Of a stretch of DNA of 64,000 bases, positions 48,041 through 59,700 are shown piece by piece. The stretch spans positions 40,489,676 to 40,553,675 of the forward strand of contig CM049311.1 in NCBI GenBank assembly GCA_026874595.1. Reading direction: 5' to 3'. The DNA is from Sipunculus nudus (lineage: Eukaryota > Annelida > Sipuncula > Golfingiida > Sipunculidae). Each line of letters starts with the position of its first letter. The stretch's first letter is position 1. The translations under genes were made by a program, and so were the position numbers. The notes under the pieces were generated by a model. That model was not told the origin of the DNA, searched no databases, and worked only from the letters and a program-made list of their open reading frames with translations.

Positions 48041-49999
48041 TACAGGCCTAATGCGAACCTGTGCAAAGTTTAGGAGTATGAATGGAGGTTTATTTTTAAA
48101 ATTTAATATTGATCCTCCTAAGTCCTGCATATCTACCTTAGTCATTATGATTTCAGCAAAATGGACATTTCTGAACTGCAAGTTTCGGACTAGGACATTT
48201 TAAAACCAGAATATGGGTAGTCAACAAGCCACTATGTGTATGCACAGAAATCAGAGTGGGACGGGTGAAGTGAGGCATGGATTAAGTGGCAAGGGGAATA
48301 GAGCGTGGTGTGTTGCATATTAGCATGGATGTCTGCAGCTTAAACGTGAATGTAGGTGGTGCCACCTGTCATAAAATCAAGAAAATTGTCCAGGATGTAT
48401 AAACCTGCAATATTTCAGGTGGATAAGTCAAACCACTGCTGAGATATGAGTGATTTTATCCCAAGGCAGATCAACAGATTGATGCTGTGCATAAGCGGTT
48501 GCAGTTGGTGCCACCAGTTTTGTCTATGATGAAGAGCTATGTGAGATCTATACACAAGCAAAATTTTGGCCCAATCGGTCAAACGGTTCCCGAGATATGA
48601 GCTTGGATGTCTGCAGAGTAAACGTGAATGTAGGTGGCGCCACCTGATATAAATCGAGAAAGTTGTTCAAGATGTATAAACCTGCAAAATTTCAGGTGGA
48701 TAAGGCAAACCACTGCAGAGATATGAGTAATATTATCCGAAGGCAGATGAACAGATGGACGCTGTGCAAAAATGGTTGCAGGTGGTGCCGCCATTTTTAG
48801 TGCATGTTATAAAGATATCAAAGGGCTACATTTGTGCAAAATTTTTAGCCTGATCGGTCAAATGGTTCCCGAGATATGTGGGTTTATGTGTGGAAACAGA
48901 CGCACAAATGGACGCTGGGCAGCAAGGAAAGGTCAGAGGTCAACCAAAAATGAGGGTGCAGCAGTTCACATGTGACCTGATGATAAACCGATTCGCTTAA
49001 AATGCAAACCAAGTTTTTTCAAACAGTTGAAAGATGCAGTACCAATAATCTGGGAATTCTGCTTCTAAACAATGTGTCCAGACGTCTAGACGCTGTGTCT
49101 AGACATCTAGACACATTGTCTAGACACCCCCCCCCCCCCCCCCCGAGCCAGGTCAGTTGCCATGGTGATGTCTGGACCCCACCTGTTTGTACTGAGTGAC
49201 CTCTTGACTTGGCTGCTGAAACTCAGTATGAAGTCAAATCTGTTTTCAAATACAGAAAGCCTTTTTCAATTGGCTACAATGCTTTTTTAAAACTGTATTT
49301 ACCCAATCTATTCTTATAAAACTGGCAGAACCCTACCATAGAATAATTCTTGTAAAGTTTAAACCAATCAGCTGGACAGTTTTATCATAAATCAGTGTAT
49401 AAGCTAGAAGAGTTTAAAATTACGTTTTCGCTTGTAAAAAAAAACACATCAATGTAGGTGGCACCACCAATACCTCAAAATCAGATATGACATATGTGAC
49501 AAACATTGGTATAAAATTTGGTCATTATAGCTCTAGCCGTTTTTGAGATTTTAATTTTAGTGTGCTCTTTTGGACAGATGACTAAGTTCAACCTCCTGTA
49601 ACTCGGCCAAAAATCTCCGAACTGGAACCATTCGAACAAACTTGATAGAGATTGTTCCAGGGATTATTTTTGTGAAATATTGGACAATTTGGCTGGACAG
49701 TTTCAGAGAAGAAGATTTTTAAAGGTTTTTAAGCTTTTTCTCTATAAAATCTAAATTAATGCAGATACCCAATAATAAGCTCCAGGGCACCAAGTTTCAC
49801 ATGTGACGAATTTTTACATGTAATTTGGAGCTGCTAGCTCCGACAGTTTCTGACTTACAGCCATGGACGGCGGAAAGCCAGCCCTGGACGGCGGACGGCT
49901 GACAGCTGACGACGGACGGACAACGCTGCGCCATCGCATAAGCTCACAGGTTTGCTAAAAAATATGAAAAACCGAATTACTATGTTTTTATAGACTAGG
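48041..49999. mobile_element. Dispersed-repeat insertion splitting the Jockey RT
   Basis: About 2 kb between RT fingers and the LNDYQSGF block holds no RT sequence. It contains two units around ggtggcgccacctga (48.35-48.85 kb, near-repeats of each other), a CTAGAC direct repeat with a C tract (49.08-49.14 kb), a segment related in reverse orientation to the 6.1-7.1 kb repeat (49.3-49.75 kb), and a GACGGCGGAC-rich end (49.86-49.95 kb). Exact boundaries and a target-site duplication could not be fixed. Confidence 0.7.
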
Positions 50000-51175
50000 C
50001 AGGCGAAGCTTGGTTGCCTATTTTTTAAATGACTATCAATCAGGCTTTCGCTCCCGGAGGTCAACATATAATCATATATTCCGGTAATGTAGTCAGGCAG
50101 TCATGATGGTATGAAGCGAAGACAAGCACACCTAAGCCACATATCTTGACGTGGAAAAGGCCTTTGATGCAGTATGGTCTGATAGTCTCCACATCAAAGT
50201 TATGAGATCCCATCTGCCAAATAAACTGGTGAGATTAATCTTCTTATTCCTGACAGATAGATATCTTATGCTAAATCTTAAAGGTACAAACTCGGAGGAG
50301 ATTACGCTTGAAGCTTGGACTCCCAAGGGCTCAGCACTGATGTAACACTTATGTATGTTAACAACCTTCCAAAAACGGGACAAATTGTCAGCGTTTAACA
50401 AACGCTTATGACACAGCCATCTGGGCAACGGGTTCCAACGTTTGCTATATATGCAATGCAGTCCAAGTGCAGCTCGACCGTAATGATAAGCAATTTTAAC
50501 TGGTGCAGCACCTGGAGAATCAAACTTAAAATCCAACTTAAATGCAAACCCTTTTGTTAAGCAGAACCTACAAACCAAAATATTTTGAACCCTGAAAATT
50601 GTTAGTTGAGAATTTAAAAGATTCATATGCTGCCAGATTCTTAGGTCTAAATTTTGACAATAAAAGCCACTTGGTGGCTCACATAGAGCATATCAGTCAA
50701 CAAATGTGGAGTAGCTTTAATGCTCTAAAGGCTGTACAGTGTGCTTTATTAAAAGGACAGACCTAAACTGGAAACAGCTACACCCTTATATAAACAATGG
50801 ATCCACCCTATAGGAATATATGGATCCATAGCTTTCTTAGGTGGAGCTAAGACACACTTATATAAACTAGAAGTTCTGGCAACAAAACAAAGCCCTCAGA
50901 GCAGCCTATCTTTAGCGTTAGAAGGTTCACTAAAACATCAAAACTAAGAGCATGCACAAACACACCGACTGTTAAAGATAACATGACAGAACAAGCTGTC
51001 AACACTTACAACAGGATAAAACATATAAACTCAATACATATCTTAACAAGGAGACCACAAAGCAGAGCATCCCCTTGCAGGGGGCATAATAAGAATGGAT
51101 GTATTACACAGTGTGAAAATAAGGAGGGCAGCTGTCTGTCCTTGACCTTCATTCCTATGACCTCAAACTAAATAG
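50000..51175 (+). mobile_element. Jockey-like LINE, 3' part (RT palm and C-terminus)
   Basis: It continues the element interrupted near 48.04 kb. LNDYQSGFRSRRSTYNHIFR is near 50.02 kb, motif A YLDVEKAFDAVWSD at 50.14-50.18 kb, then a motif-B-like AWTPKGSAL near 50.31 kb. The YADD/FADD box region near 50.39-50.43 kb is frameshifted and damaged. LGLNFDNKSHLVAHIEHISQ is near 50.64 kb, with a C-terminal tail to about 51.17 kb. The 164-aa minus-strand frame at 50132-50626 is a shadow of this. Confidence 0.88.
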
Positions 51176-51219
51176 AATTCTTCATCCATGGGTGGGTGAT
51201 CCATATGAGGAAGATGACA

Positions 51220-51785
51220 CTGAGAGGTGTTGGTCAAATGGTTTGGCCTAAAATGGGTGCACAAGCTTTTTCAAGAAGCGGGCCTTGTGGCTGTGACCTT
51301 TGACCCTGTGAACTCAAAATTGATAGGGGTCTTGATCAATGGGTTGGTGAGCCATATGTGCAAGATGAAAGGTTTTGGTCAAACAGTATGGCTTTAAATG
51401 GGTCCACAAGCTTTTTCAAGAAGTTGGCCTTGTGGTGGTGACCTTTGACCCCATGACCTCAATATCATTAGGGTTCTGCATCCATGGGTTGGTTAGCCAT
51501 ATTTACAAGATGAAATGTTTTGGTTAAATCGTTTGGCTTAAAATGGGTGGACCAATTTTTTCAAGAAATGAGCCCTGTGGCCGTAACCTTTGACCCTGTG
51601 ACCAAAAAATTGATAGGGGTCTTCATCCATGGGTCGGTGAGCCATGTGTGCAAGATGAAAGGTTTTGGTCAAACGGTTTTGGCTTAAAATGGGTCCACAA
51701 GCTTTTTCAAGAAGTGGGCCCTGTGGCTGTGACCTTTGACCCTGTGAACTCAAAATATATAGGGGTGTTGATCCATGGGTGGGTT
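51220..51785 (-). repeat. Roughly 150-bp tandem repeat with TGACCTTTGACC
   Basis: Four units, each with gtgacctttgaccctgtga, catgggttggtgagccat, gcaagatgaaaggttttggt and cacaagctttttcaagaa. It follows directly on the Jockey-like LINE. Confidence 0.9.
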
Positions 51786-52200
51786 ATTAAATAATAAGGA
51801 TCTTTTTGATTGGAATTAATTAATATATTGTTTACAGGCAAATGAAAATATAGCCTTTAAATATGTGCAAAAAGCATCACCTATTGTCTGAATAATAAAC
51901 TAAATAGAAGGACCATACATAAGGGTGTTCTACTGTACTAACAGTGACATTATCTGTTGTTTTCACAGACATTTAATAAGGAAATTAAGATTTTAAAGAC
52001 GTTAAAGAGAGTTTGCCAGGCAATTATTTGGTGCTACTTTGCACTGAATACTTACGATTATCATTATTAATGTACTTTAAGACAAACAATAATCCAACAT
52101 GCTGTGAGACAAGGGTGATTTTGTGCAGCACTACTAATTCTGCAATTTCCTCTGTTTTTCTGCAATCGCAGAAAATCTGTGCCAACTGTTCAGACCAATA
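51786..52200. other. Unassigned non-coding
   Basis: No signal that I can support. Confidence 0.4.
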
Positions 52201-52640
52201 CAGCAATACCACTCCTGAGGAAAGGGCATCAATGTATTCTATGAAAACGGGAAGGTTGGTGGCACCACCTGTCTGGTCTATGAGAAATTTACTCTCTAAT
52301 GGATGGAAATTCCAAATTTCAGATCAATAAATTTAACCACTCTAGAGATATAGGCAATTTTAATCCATCATGCAAAAACCATTGTAGGTGGTGCCACCAG
52401 TCCCGAGTACAAGATGGAGAGATATAAGATCTTTGGACATACAAAAGTTCAGTTTAATACACTGGACCTGCACTCCTCAGATATGGGCTGTTATCACTTC
52501 ATACTGCACAAATAGGATTGCAGGTGGCACCACCAGTCTTTGTTACACACAACTTCATAGGTGCATGATTGAATAACTATGCCAGGTTTGGGAAAAATCA
52601 TTCGAAGGGTCCCAGAGGAGATCAAAAGCGGAGTATTCGC
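52200..52640 (-). repeat. Copy of the roughly 290-bp GGTGGYGCCACC repeat
   Basis: Shares gaaaacgggaaggt, ggtggcaccacctgtctgg, ccaaatttcagatcaat and ggtggtgccaccagtc with the 10.83-12.03 kb block. Confidence 0.85.
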
Positions 52641-52799
52641 AGTTAGCCAATACTGACTGCAACTGATGTATTCAATACACTTATGTGTGACAAGGTCTTC
52701 TAAAACTTGAATGAAAACTACAGTTTTTGACCAATTGCTTTCCTATTTTAGATTATAAAAAGATTTAAATCCTTATATGTACATGCCATGAATATTAAA

Positions 52800-54165
52800 T
52801 CAACAGTGCTTACAAGAAAACAAGTGACCCATGGGTCATAATGCTCAGGTAACTGACATGTTGACAAAATGTCCTTGCAACGGCAACTAGTTAAGGTAAT
52901 GTAGGTGGCATCTTGGTTCATGCATATTAGGTCAAGTTCATCAAGACCCATAAGCACACCAAATTTGATGACAATCCATCCTGCCATTTCTGAGGAATCT
53001 GGCAAATTGTGTGTATTTTGCATTTTTTCTGTGGAGCTCAAACATGGACTGTAAAGCAGAGAATATTGGTCACAGTGACCCAATTTCAGGTTTCTGAGGA
53101 GAACTTTTGAGGAACTCTCAGGATGTCAAGTAAGAAGATTCTAGGTCCAATGGTTACGATTTGTGCCTTTCTTTAGAATCAAATTTTCAATTATTCGGGG
53201 GGGGGGGGGGCTGGGGGGGGGTGGGGGGCTGGGGGGGGTGGGGGGCTGGGGGGGGGGGGGGATGGCACTTATAAGCCCCATTGCTAGGAGAATATTGGTA
53301 ACAGGGACCTAACTTCAGGTTTCCAAGGACACTTTTTATGGGCCTCCATGCATGTGAAGATAGAAAATTCTAGGTCCAGTGGTTACGATTTGTGCCCAGT
53401 TAACAGATGGAGACATCTTTTCAGGTCTCAAAAATAGAGAAAAAAAATTCATAAAAATTGAAAACAAACAGGTGGCACCACAAATCTGCAGAATTTGATG
53501 AAACACTCCATGATCGATATCAATGCAAAGAATCATGGTGATCAATGTTTTAGTTATTGAGATACTTGAGCCTAAATTTGTGTCAAATTTTCTATCATTC
53601 TGTGGGGTACTTCAGAGCCACATAGCTTGAAGGATATGGGTAACAGAGACCTAATTTCAGGTTTCCAAGGAGACTTTTTCATGGGGCCTTATTGCATGCT
53701 TAGAGACAAGATTCTAGTTCCAGTCGTTATGGTTTGTGCCCTGTTAATAGATGACCACAACTTAAAAGGTCTCAAAAATAGAGAATAAAATTTGTAAAAG
53801 TAAAAAAAATACAGGTGGCGCCACCAGACTGCAGAAACTGATTAAACATTTCATGATCAATATCCATGCAAAGAATCATGGTGATCAATGCTTTAGTTGT
53901 TGAGATACTTGAGCTTTTGTATCAAATTTTTCATTATTCTGTGGGGTACTTCAAAGCCATCCAGCTTTAAGGATATGGGTAACAGAGACCTAATTTCAGG
54001 TTTCCAAGGAGCCTTTTTCATGGGGCCTTCCTGCATATTAAGAGTGAAGATTCTAGACGATTTGTGCCTGGTTAACGGACAGACAGACAAATGGACAGAC
54101 AGACGCCGGACAAAGAGTGATCGCTATATCAGATGACTTTCAGTCAGCTGAGCTAAAAATGTGCC
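52800..54165 (-). repeat. Tandem-core dispersed element, third block
   Basis: About three units of the 340-bp type, cores at about 53472 and 53815, with a G-rich tract at 53198-53262. It ends in GACAGACAGACGCCGGAC (54090s) and the hairpin end cagatgactttcagtc agctgagctaaaaa (54130-54159). Confidence 0.88.
53198..53262 (+). repeat. G-rich tract with G-quadruplex potential
   Basis: Long runs of G interrupted by single CT or T (ggctggggggggg, gtggggggct), arranged as a short tandem repeat. More than four runs of at least four G lie within 65 bp. Confidence 0.9.
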
Positions 54166-54429
54166 ATGGTCAAAGTTTAAAAAATTTAAGGTACTGATTT
54201 TACATTTATGCTAATCATTAAAAAAAAACTGGTCTAATTTCTGGTGGGAGATCTCAGGAACACGTAACTGTATTTTGAATTTTGTATTCTTACGTCCAAG
54301 TTTTAAAAGGTGCCCTTTGGACAAAGGACCGGATGGACAAAGGACCATCGCTATGGCTCAGATGACTAAACACCATAAAATGAATATTTAAGTATCATCA
54401 TTTACTTTTTTTTTCTTATTTTAAAGGAT

Positions 54430-54692
54430 AGGTCCATGGCCTGTTGGTGGCATTGTCTATTGAATGAGCATGAAGGATGTTATTATTGAGCCTTATGGAT
54501 TTCAGGTTTTATATGCACAGGGTTAGGAATAATCCAGAAGTCATAACCTGTCGTTAAGACATTAGAGCAAATCTCTGAGGTTCAACGAGATTTTACTATT
54601 ATGCCATCGAGGCACAGGCAGGGTTCAAACCAGGGACCTTTAGCTCCAAAGTCTAACGCCTTAACCACTAGGCTTATATATACGTCCTAACC
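54430..54692 (-). mobile_element. tRNA-derived SINE
   Basis: On the minus strand, GCCTAGTGGTTAAGGCG (A-box-like, around 54657-54673) is followed about 30 nt later by GGTTTGAACCC (B box, 54621-54631), the internal RNA polymerase III promoter of a tRNA head. A non-tRNA body extends toward 54.43 kb. No complete cloverleaf or 3' CCA end is present, so it is a SINE, not a tRNA gene. The family name is not known to me. Confidence 0.75.
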
Positions 54693-56720
54693 CTGTTTAC
54701 AGCTGGACGGACAAAGGACCATCACTATAGCTCAATCAGATGACTAACAGTCATAAAATGAATATTTTAGTTTCATCACTTACATAACTGTGTGTTAATC
54801 TGAAAATTGACTCAAGTCTCACCCCTTCTGTTCTCTGGCTGGGAAAGTTTAAGAATATTTCCTGATATCTTAAGTAAAACAAAGACTTTTTCCAGTTCCT
54901 CTGTGTACTTTAAATACCTTGATGAAATTACATGATGGTTTGACCATTCATATCAGTTTTGATCAAATGATCATGAAAATTAAGGGAAATAAAGGATGAA
55001 TTATAGATAAAATCTACAAATATCATTAAAAGACATTTGCAGTATTAGTATGCTGCATAGGAGAAAAATATATGATACACATCTTTACAACTAAATATCT
55101 ATGGTCAACTAGCCTTATAGAACTAAGTATACACTGAAGAAGTCAAGAGGTCAAACTGATATGAAAAAAACAATTGCTACACAGATTTCAAATATAGGTT
55201 TGCACAAAAGGATCATTTCTAATACACTTATATGAGACTAATAAAACAGCACTGGAAATAAGGTATCATTGCCACTTGCAAATGAGTTTAAATTATGCCA
55301 GGAATCTGGGGTAAAATGGCAAATCTGAGCTTGCCTTAGATCTCAACTATATAAAGGTATTCAGGGTTATTCCCCACCACTCTCATAGAAAACCTGATAT
55401 TTATAAGGGTTACTACTAGGCATAAAATTATTTTCTGCTTGCCAATTTTATAGATGCACCACCTACAGACTTCAATCTTATAATCTGTACCAATGAACCA
55501 AATATTGCTCATAATGCTCGGTGCTAAAACATTAGGCATATTGTTTTAATTTCTGCAGAGTATGAACAATCACACAAAAGTGACTGCTGGGATCCAAGAC
55601 TGAACAATTGGATATATAGAGTTTTATTTTAAGCATAAGAAGACATACATATATAACATTCAAAATATTTTGGAAATTAATGTCCATTTCAAATTCTGTC
55701 CAAAGTACTTATCATATTTAAATTAAAGTAGATAAAATAATACGGGTACACATATTGGCTGAATCATTATGATTATAACTGGACTAGTGGTTAGGGAGAA
55801 GACTCAAAATGGTGCTAGCAATGGTGATAGTGTCAGATACCAGTAGTTCTTATGCCTGTGACTGCCATTTGTATAAACAGTTAACCTTGTAACAATTTTG
55901 TTTGTGCATTTTTCCTTCAAAAGATTCCTGGGAGAAAGTTAAACTATGGGCCATATTGCCCACCTTGTGCTATCAGCCCAAGTTCTATTTTCCACAAACA
56001 TAAAAGTGATTTTATATTCAATAACTAAAAGCTATATGAATTGATGTGAAGATTTTCTTCCCTTTGCAAGTGACAATGATGGCTAATTAGTTTATTCAGC
56101 AGCTGAGTCTGGAAATATCTGTAAAGGCAGATTATTTTATATAATAATACTTAAAGCATATAAAGATAAAGGATGAGACTTCTTCATGTAAAGATTGTAC
56201 TCACTATTGATGACACCTGAAATACATATGGACCACCATAATGCAAGCTTACAAATGTTAAAATTCACTCTTAACATACAAAGATGTACAGCAATGTTGA
56301 TTATTTTGTCTCTGTCTAATATAAATGATCTTTCCCTACCTGTTCTTTGAATGGGTAATGAGTGAGTTAATTTGGGAGTAAATCAAGAGGAAAACAGCAT
56401 CATTCTCTAGCCATCTTTGGACTTTCTAGCATCATGCTGACATGCAAAAATGGTCACAGCACTGGATGAAATTGTATAAACCCATGTCACTGCCACTACT
56501 TTAAGCTAAACAGCAAATACATATATAATTTCAAACTTGCTTCAGTTCATAACCAAAAATGCAAAGGCATTCTAGTTTAGAGAGCAGCACCTGAATCATT
56601 CTGTAGTAACCATGCACCAGTATATCTGCATGTGTTTCTCCTAAACCAGGAGACAACCCTGACTGAGGCCACTGATGAACAGGGCATGCTTGGTGAGCCT
56701 GGATTTTAAATCATGCTCAC
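54693..56720. other. Unassigned non-coding
   Basis: AT-rich. A possible small DNAI7 exon at 54823-54861 is discussed as a finding. Nothing else is supported. Confidence 0.4.
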
Positions 56721-56721
56721 C

Positions 56722-59700
56722 TTGAGCTCTGTCTGCCTTTTTCATTTATCTGACCCATTTCTACACTAATGTCTCCTTCTCTGTCTCTGTCTCCCTCAGC
56801 TTGAGCTTTGTCTGCCTTTTTCATTTATCTGACCCGCTTCTACACTAATGTCTCCTTCTCTGTCTCTGTCTCCCTCAGCTTGAGCTTTGTCTGCCTTTTT
56901 CATTTATCAGACCCACTTATCGGTAATGTCTCCTCTTCTGTCTCCCTCACCTTGAGCTTTCTCTGCCTTTTTCATTTATCTGACCCAATTCTACACTAAT
57001 GTCTCCTTCTCTGTCTCTGTCTCCCACACCTTGAGCTTTGTCTGCCTTTTTCATTTATCTGACCCAATTCTACACTAATGTCTCCTTCTCTGTCTCTGTC
57101 TCCCACACCTTGAGCTTTGTCTGCCTTTTTCATTTATCTGACCCGCTTCTACACTAATGTCTCCTTCTCTGTCTCTGTCTCCCTCAGCTTGAGCTTTGTC
57201 TGCCTTTTCATTTATCAGACCCACTTATCGGTAATGTCTCCTCTTCTGTCTCCCTCACCTTGAGCTTTCTCTGCCTTTTTCATTTATCTGACCCAATTCT
57301 ACACTAATGTCTCCTTCTCTGTCTCTGTCTCCCTCAGCTTGAGCTTTGTCTGCCTTTTTCATTTATCTGACCCGCTTCTACACTAATGTCTCCTTCTCTG
57401 TCTCTGTCTCCCTCAGCTTGAGCTTTGTCTGCCTTTTCATTTATCAGACCCACTTATCGGTAATGTCTCCTCTTCTGTCTCCCTCACCTTGAGCTTTCTC
57501 TGCCTTTTTCATTTATCTGACCCAATTCTACACTAATGTCTCCTTCTCTGTCTCTGTCTCCCTCAGCTTGAGCTTTGTCTTCCTTTTTCATTTATCTGAC
57601 CCGCTTCTACACTAATGTCTCCTTCTCTGTCTCTGTCTCCCTCAGCTTGAGCTTTGTCTGCCTTTTCATTTATCAGACACACTTATCGGTAATGTCTCCT
57701 CTTCTGTCTCCCTCACCTTGAGCTTTCTCTGCCTTTTTCATTTATCTGACCCAATTCTACACTAATGTCTCCTTCTCTGTCTCTGTCTCCCACACCTTGA
57801 GCTTTGTCTGCCTTTTTCATTTATCTGACCCACTTATACACTAATGTCTCCTTCTCTGTCTCTGTCTCCCTCAGCTTGAGCTTTGTCTGCCTTTTTCATT
57901 TATCTGACCCGCTTCTACACTAATGTCTCCTTCTCTGTCTCTGTCTCCCACAACTTGAGCTTTGTCTGCCTTTTTCATTTATCTGACCCGCTTATACACT
58001 AATGTCTCCTTCTCTGTCTCTGTCTCCCAAACCTTGAGCTTTCTCTGCCTTTTTCATTTATCTGACCCGCTTCTACACTAATGTCTCCTTCTCTGTCTCT
58101 GTCTCCCACACCTTGAGCTTTGTCTGCCTTTTCATTTATCAGACCCACTTATCGGTAATGTCTCCTCTTCTGTCTCCCTCACCTTGAGCTTTCTCTGCCT
58201 TTTTCATTTATCTGACCCAATTCTACAGTAATGTCTCTTTCTCTGTCTCTGTCTCCCTCACCTTGAGCTTTGTCTGCCTTTTTTCCCATTTATCTGACCT
58301 GCTTTTAAACTAATTTCTCCTTTCCTGTCTCTGCCTCCCACACCTTGAGCTTTCTCTGCCTTTTTTCATTTATCTGACCCACTTCTACAATAATGTCTCT
58401 TTCTCTGTCTCTGTCTCCCTCACCTTGAGCTTTCTCTGCCTTTTTCATTTACCTGACCCAATTCTACAGTAATGTCTCTTTCTCTGTCTCTGTCTCCCTC
58501 ACCTTGAGCTTTCTCTGCCTTTTTCATTTATCTGACCCAATTCTATAGTAATGTCTCTTTCTCTGTCTCTGTCTCCCTCACCTTGAGCTTTGTCTGCCTT
58601 TTTTCCCATTTATCTGACCTGCTTTTAAACTAATTTCTCCTTTTCTGTCTCTGCCTCCCACACCTTGAGCTTTCTCTGCCTTTTTTCATTTATCTGACCC
58701 AATTCTACAATTATGTCTTTTTCTCTGTCTCTGTCTCCCTCACCTTGAGCTTTCTCTGCTTTTTTCATTTATCTGACCCAATTCTACAGTAATGTCTCTT
58801 TCTCTGTCTCTGTCTCTCTCACCTTGAGCTTTGTCTGCCTTTTTTCCCATTTATCTGACCTGCTTTTAAACTAATTTCTCCTTTTCTGTCTCTGCCTCCC
58901 ACACCTTGAGCTTTCTCTGCCTTTTTTCATTTATCTGACCCACTTCTACAATAATGTCTCTTTCTCTGTCTCTGTCTCCCTCAGCTTGAGCTTTGTCTGC
59001 CTTTTCATATATCAGACCCACTTATCGGTAATGTCTCCTCTTCTGTCTCCCTCACCTTGAGCTTTCTCTGCCTTTTTCATTTATCTGACCCAATTCTACA
59101 GTAATGTCTCTTTCTCTGTCTCTGTCTCCCTCACCTTGAGCTTTGTCTGCCTTTTTTCCCATTTATCTGACCTGCTTTTAGACTAATTTCTCCTTTTCTG
59201 TCTCTGCCTCCCACACCTTGAGCTTTCTCTGCCTTTTTTCATTTATCTGACCCATTTCTACAATAATGTCTCTTTCTCTGTCTCTGTCTCCCTCACCTTG
59301 AGCTTTCTCTGCCTTTTTCATTTATCTGACCCAATTCTACAGTAATGTCTCTTTCTCTGTCTCTGTCTCCCTCACCTTGAGCTTTCTCTGCCTTTTTCAT
59401 TTATCTGACCCAATTCTACAGTAATGTCTCTTTCTCTGTCTCTGTCTCCCTCACCTTGAGCTTTGTCTGCCTTTTTTCCCATTTATCTGACCTGCTTTTA
59501 AACTAATTTCTCCTTTTCTGTCTCTGCCTCCCACACCTTGAGCTTTCTCTGCCTTTTTTCATTTATCTGACCCAATTCTACAATTATGTCTTTTTCTCTG
59601 TCTCTGTCTCCCTCACCTTGAGCTTTCTCTGCCTTTTTCATTTATCTGACCCAATTCTACAGTAATGTCTCTTTCTCTGTCTCTGTCTCTCTCACCTTGA

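Noticed and set aside
50132-50626. 164-codon minus-strand frame
   Set aside because: It is the shadow of the plus-strand Jockey-like RT, whose motif A reads clearly on the other strand.
52748-53083. 111-codon minus-strand frame
   Set aside because: It is within dispersed repeat sequence and has no recognisable domain or splice context.
54600-54692. tRNA gene
   Set aside because: A and B boxes are present, but there is no complete acceptor or anticodon stem and a long non-tRNA body follows; it was called a SINE instead.
56205-56216. 12-nt possible micro-exon with acceptor and donor consensus
   Set aside because: Too short to test, and it has no conserved neighbour; chance splice-like sites are frequent in AT-rich sequence.
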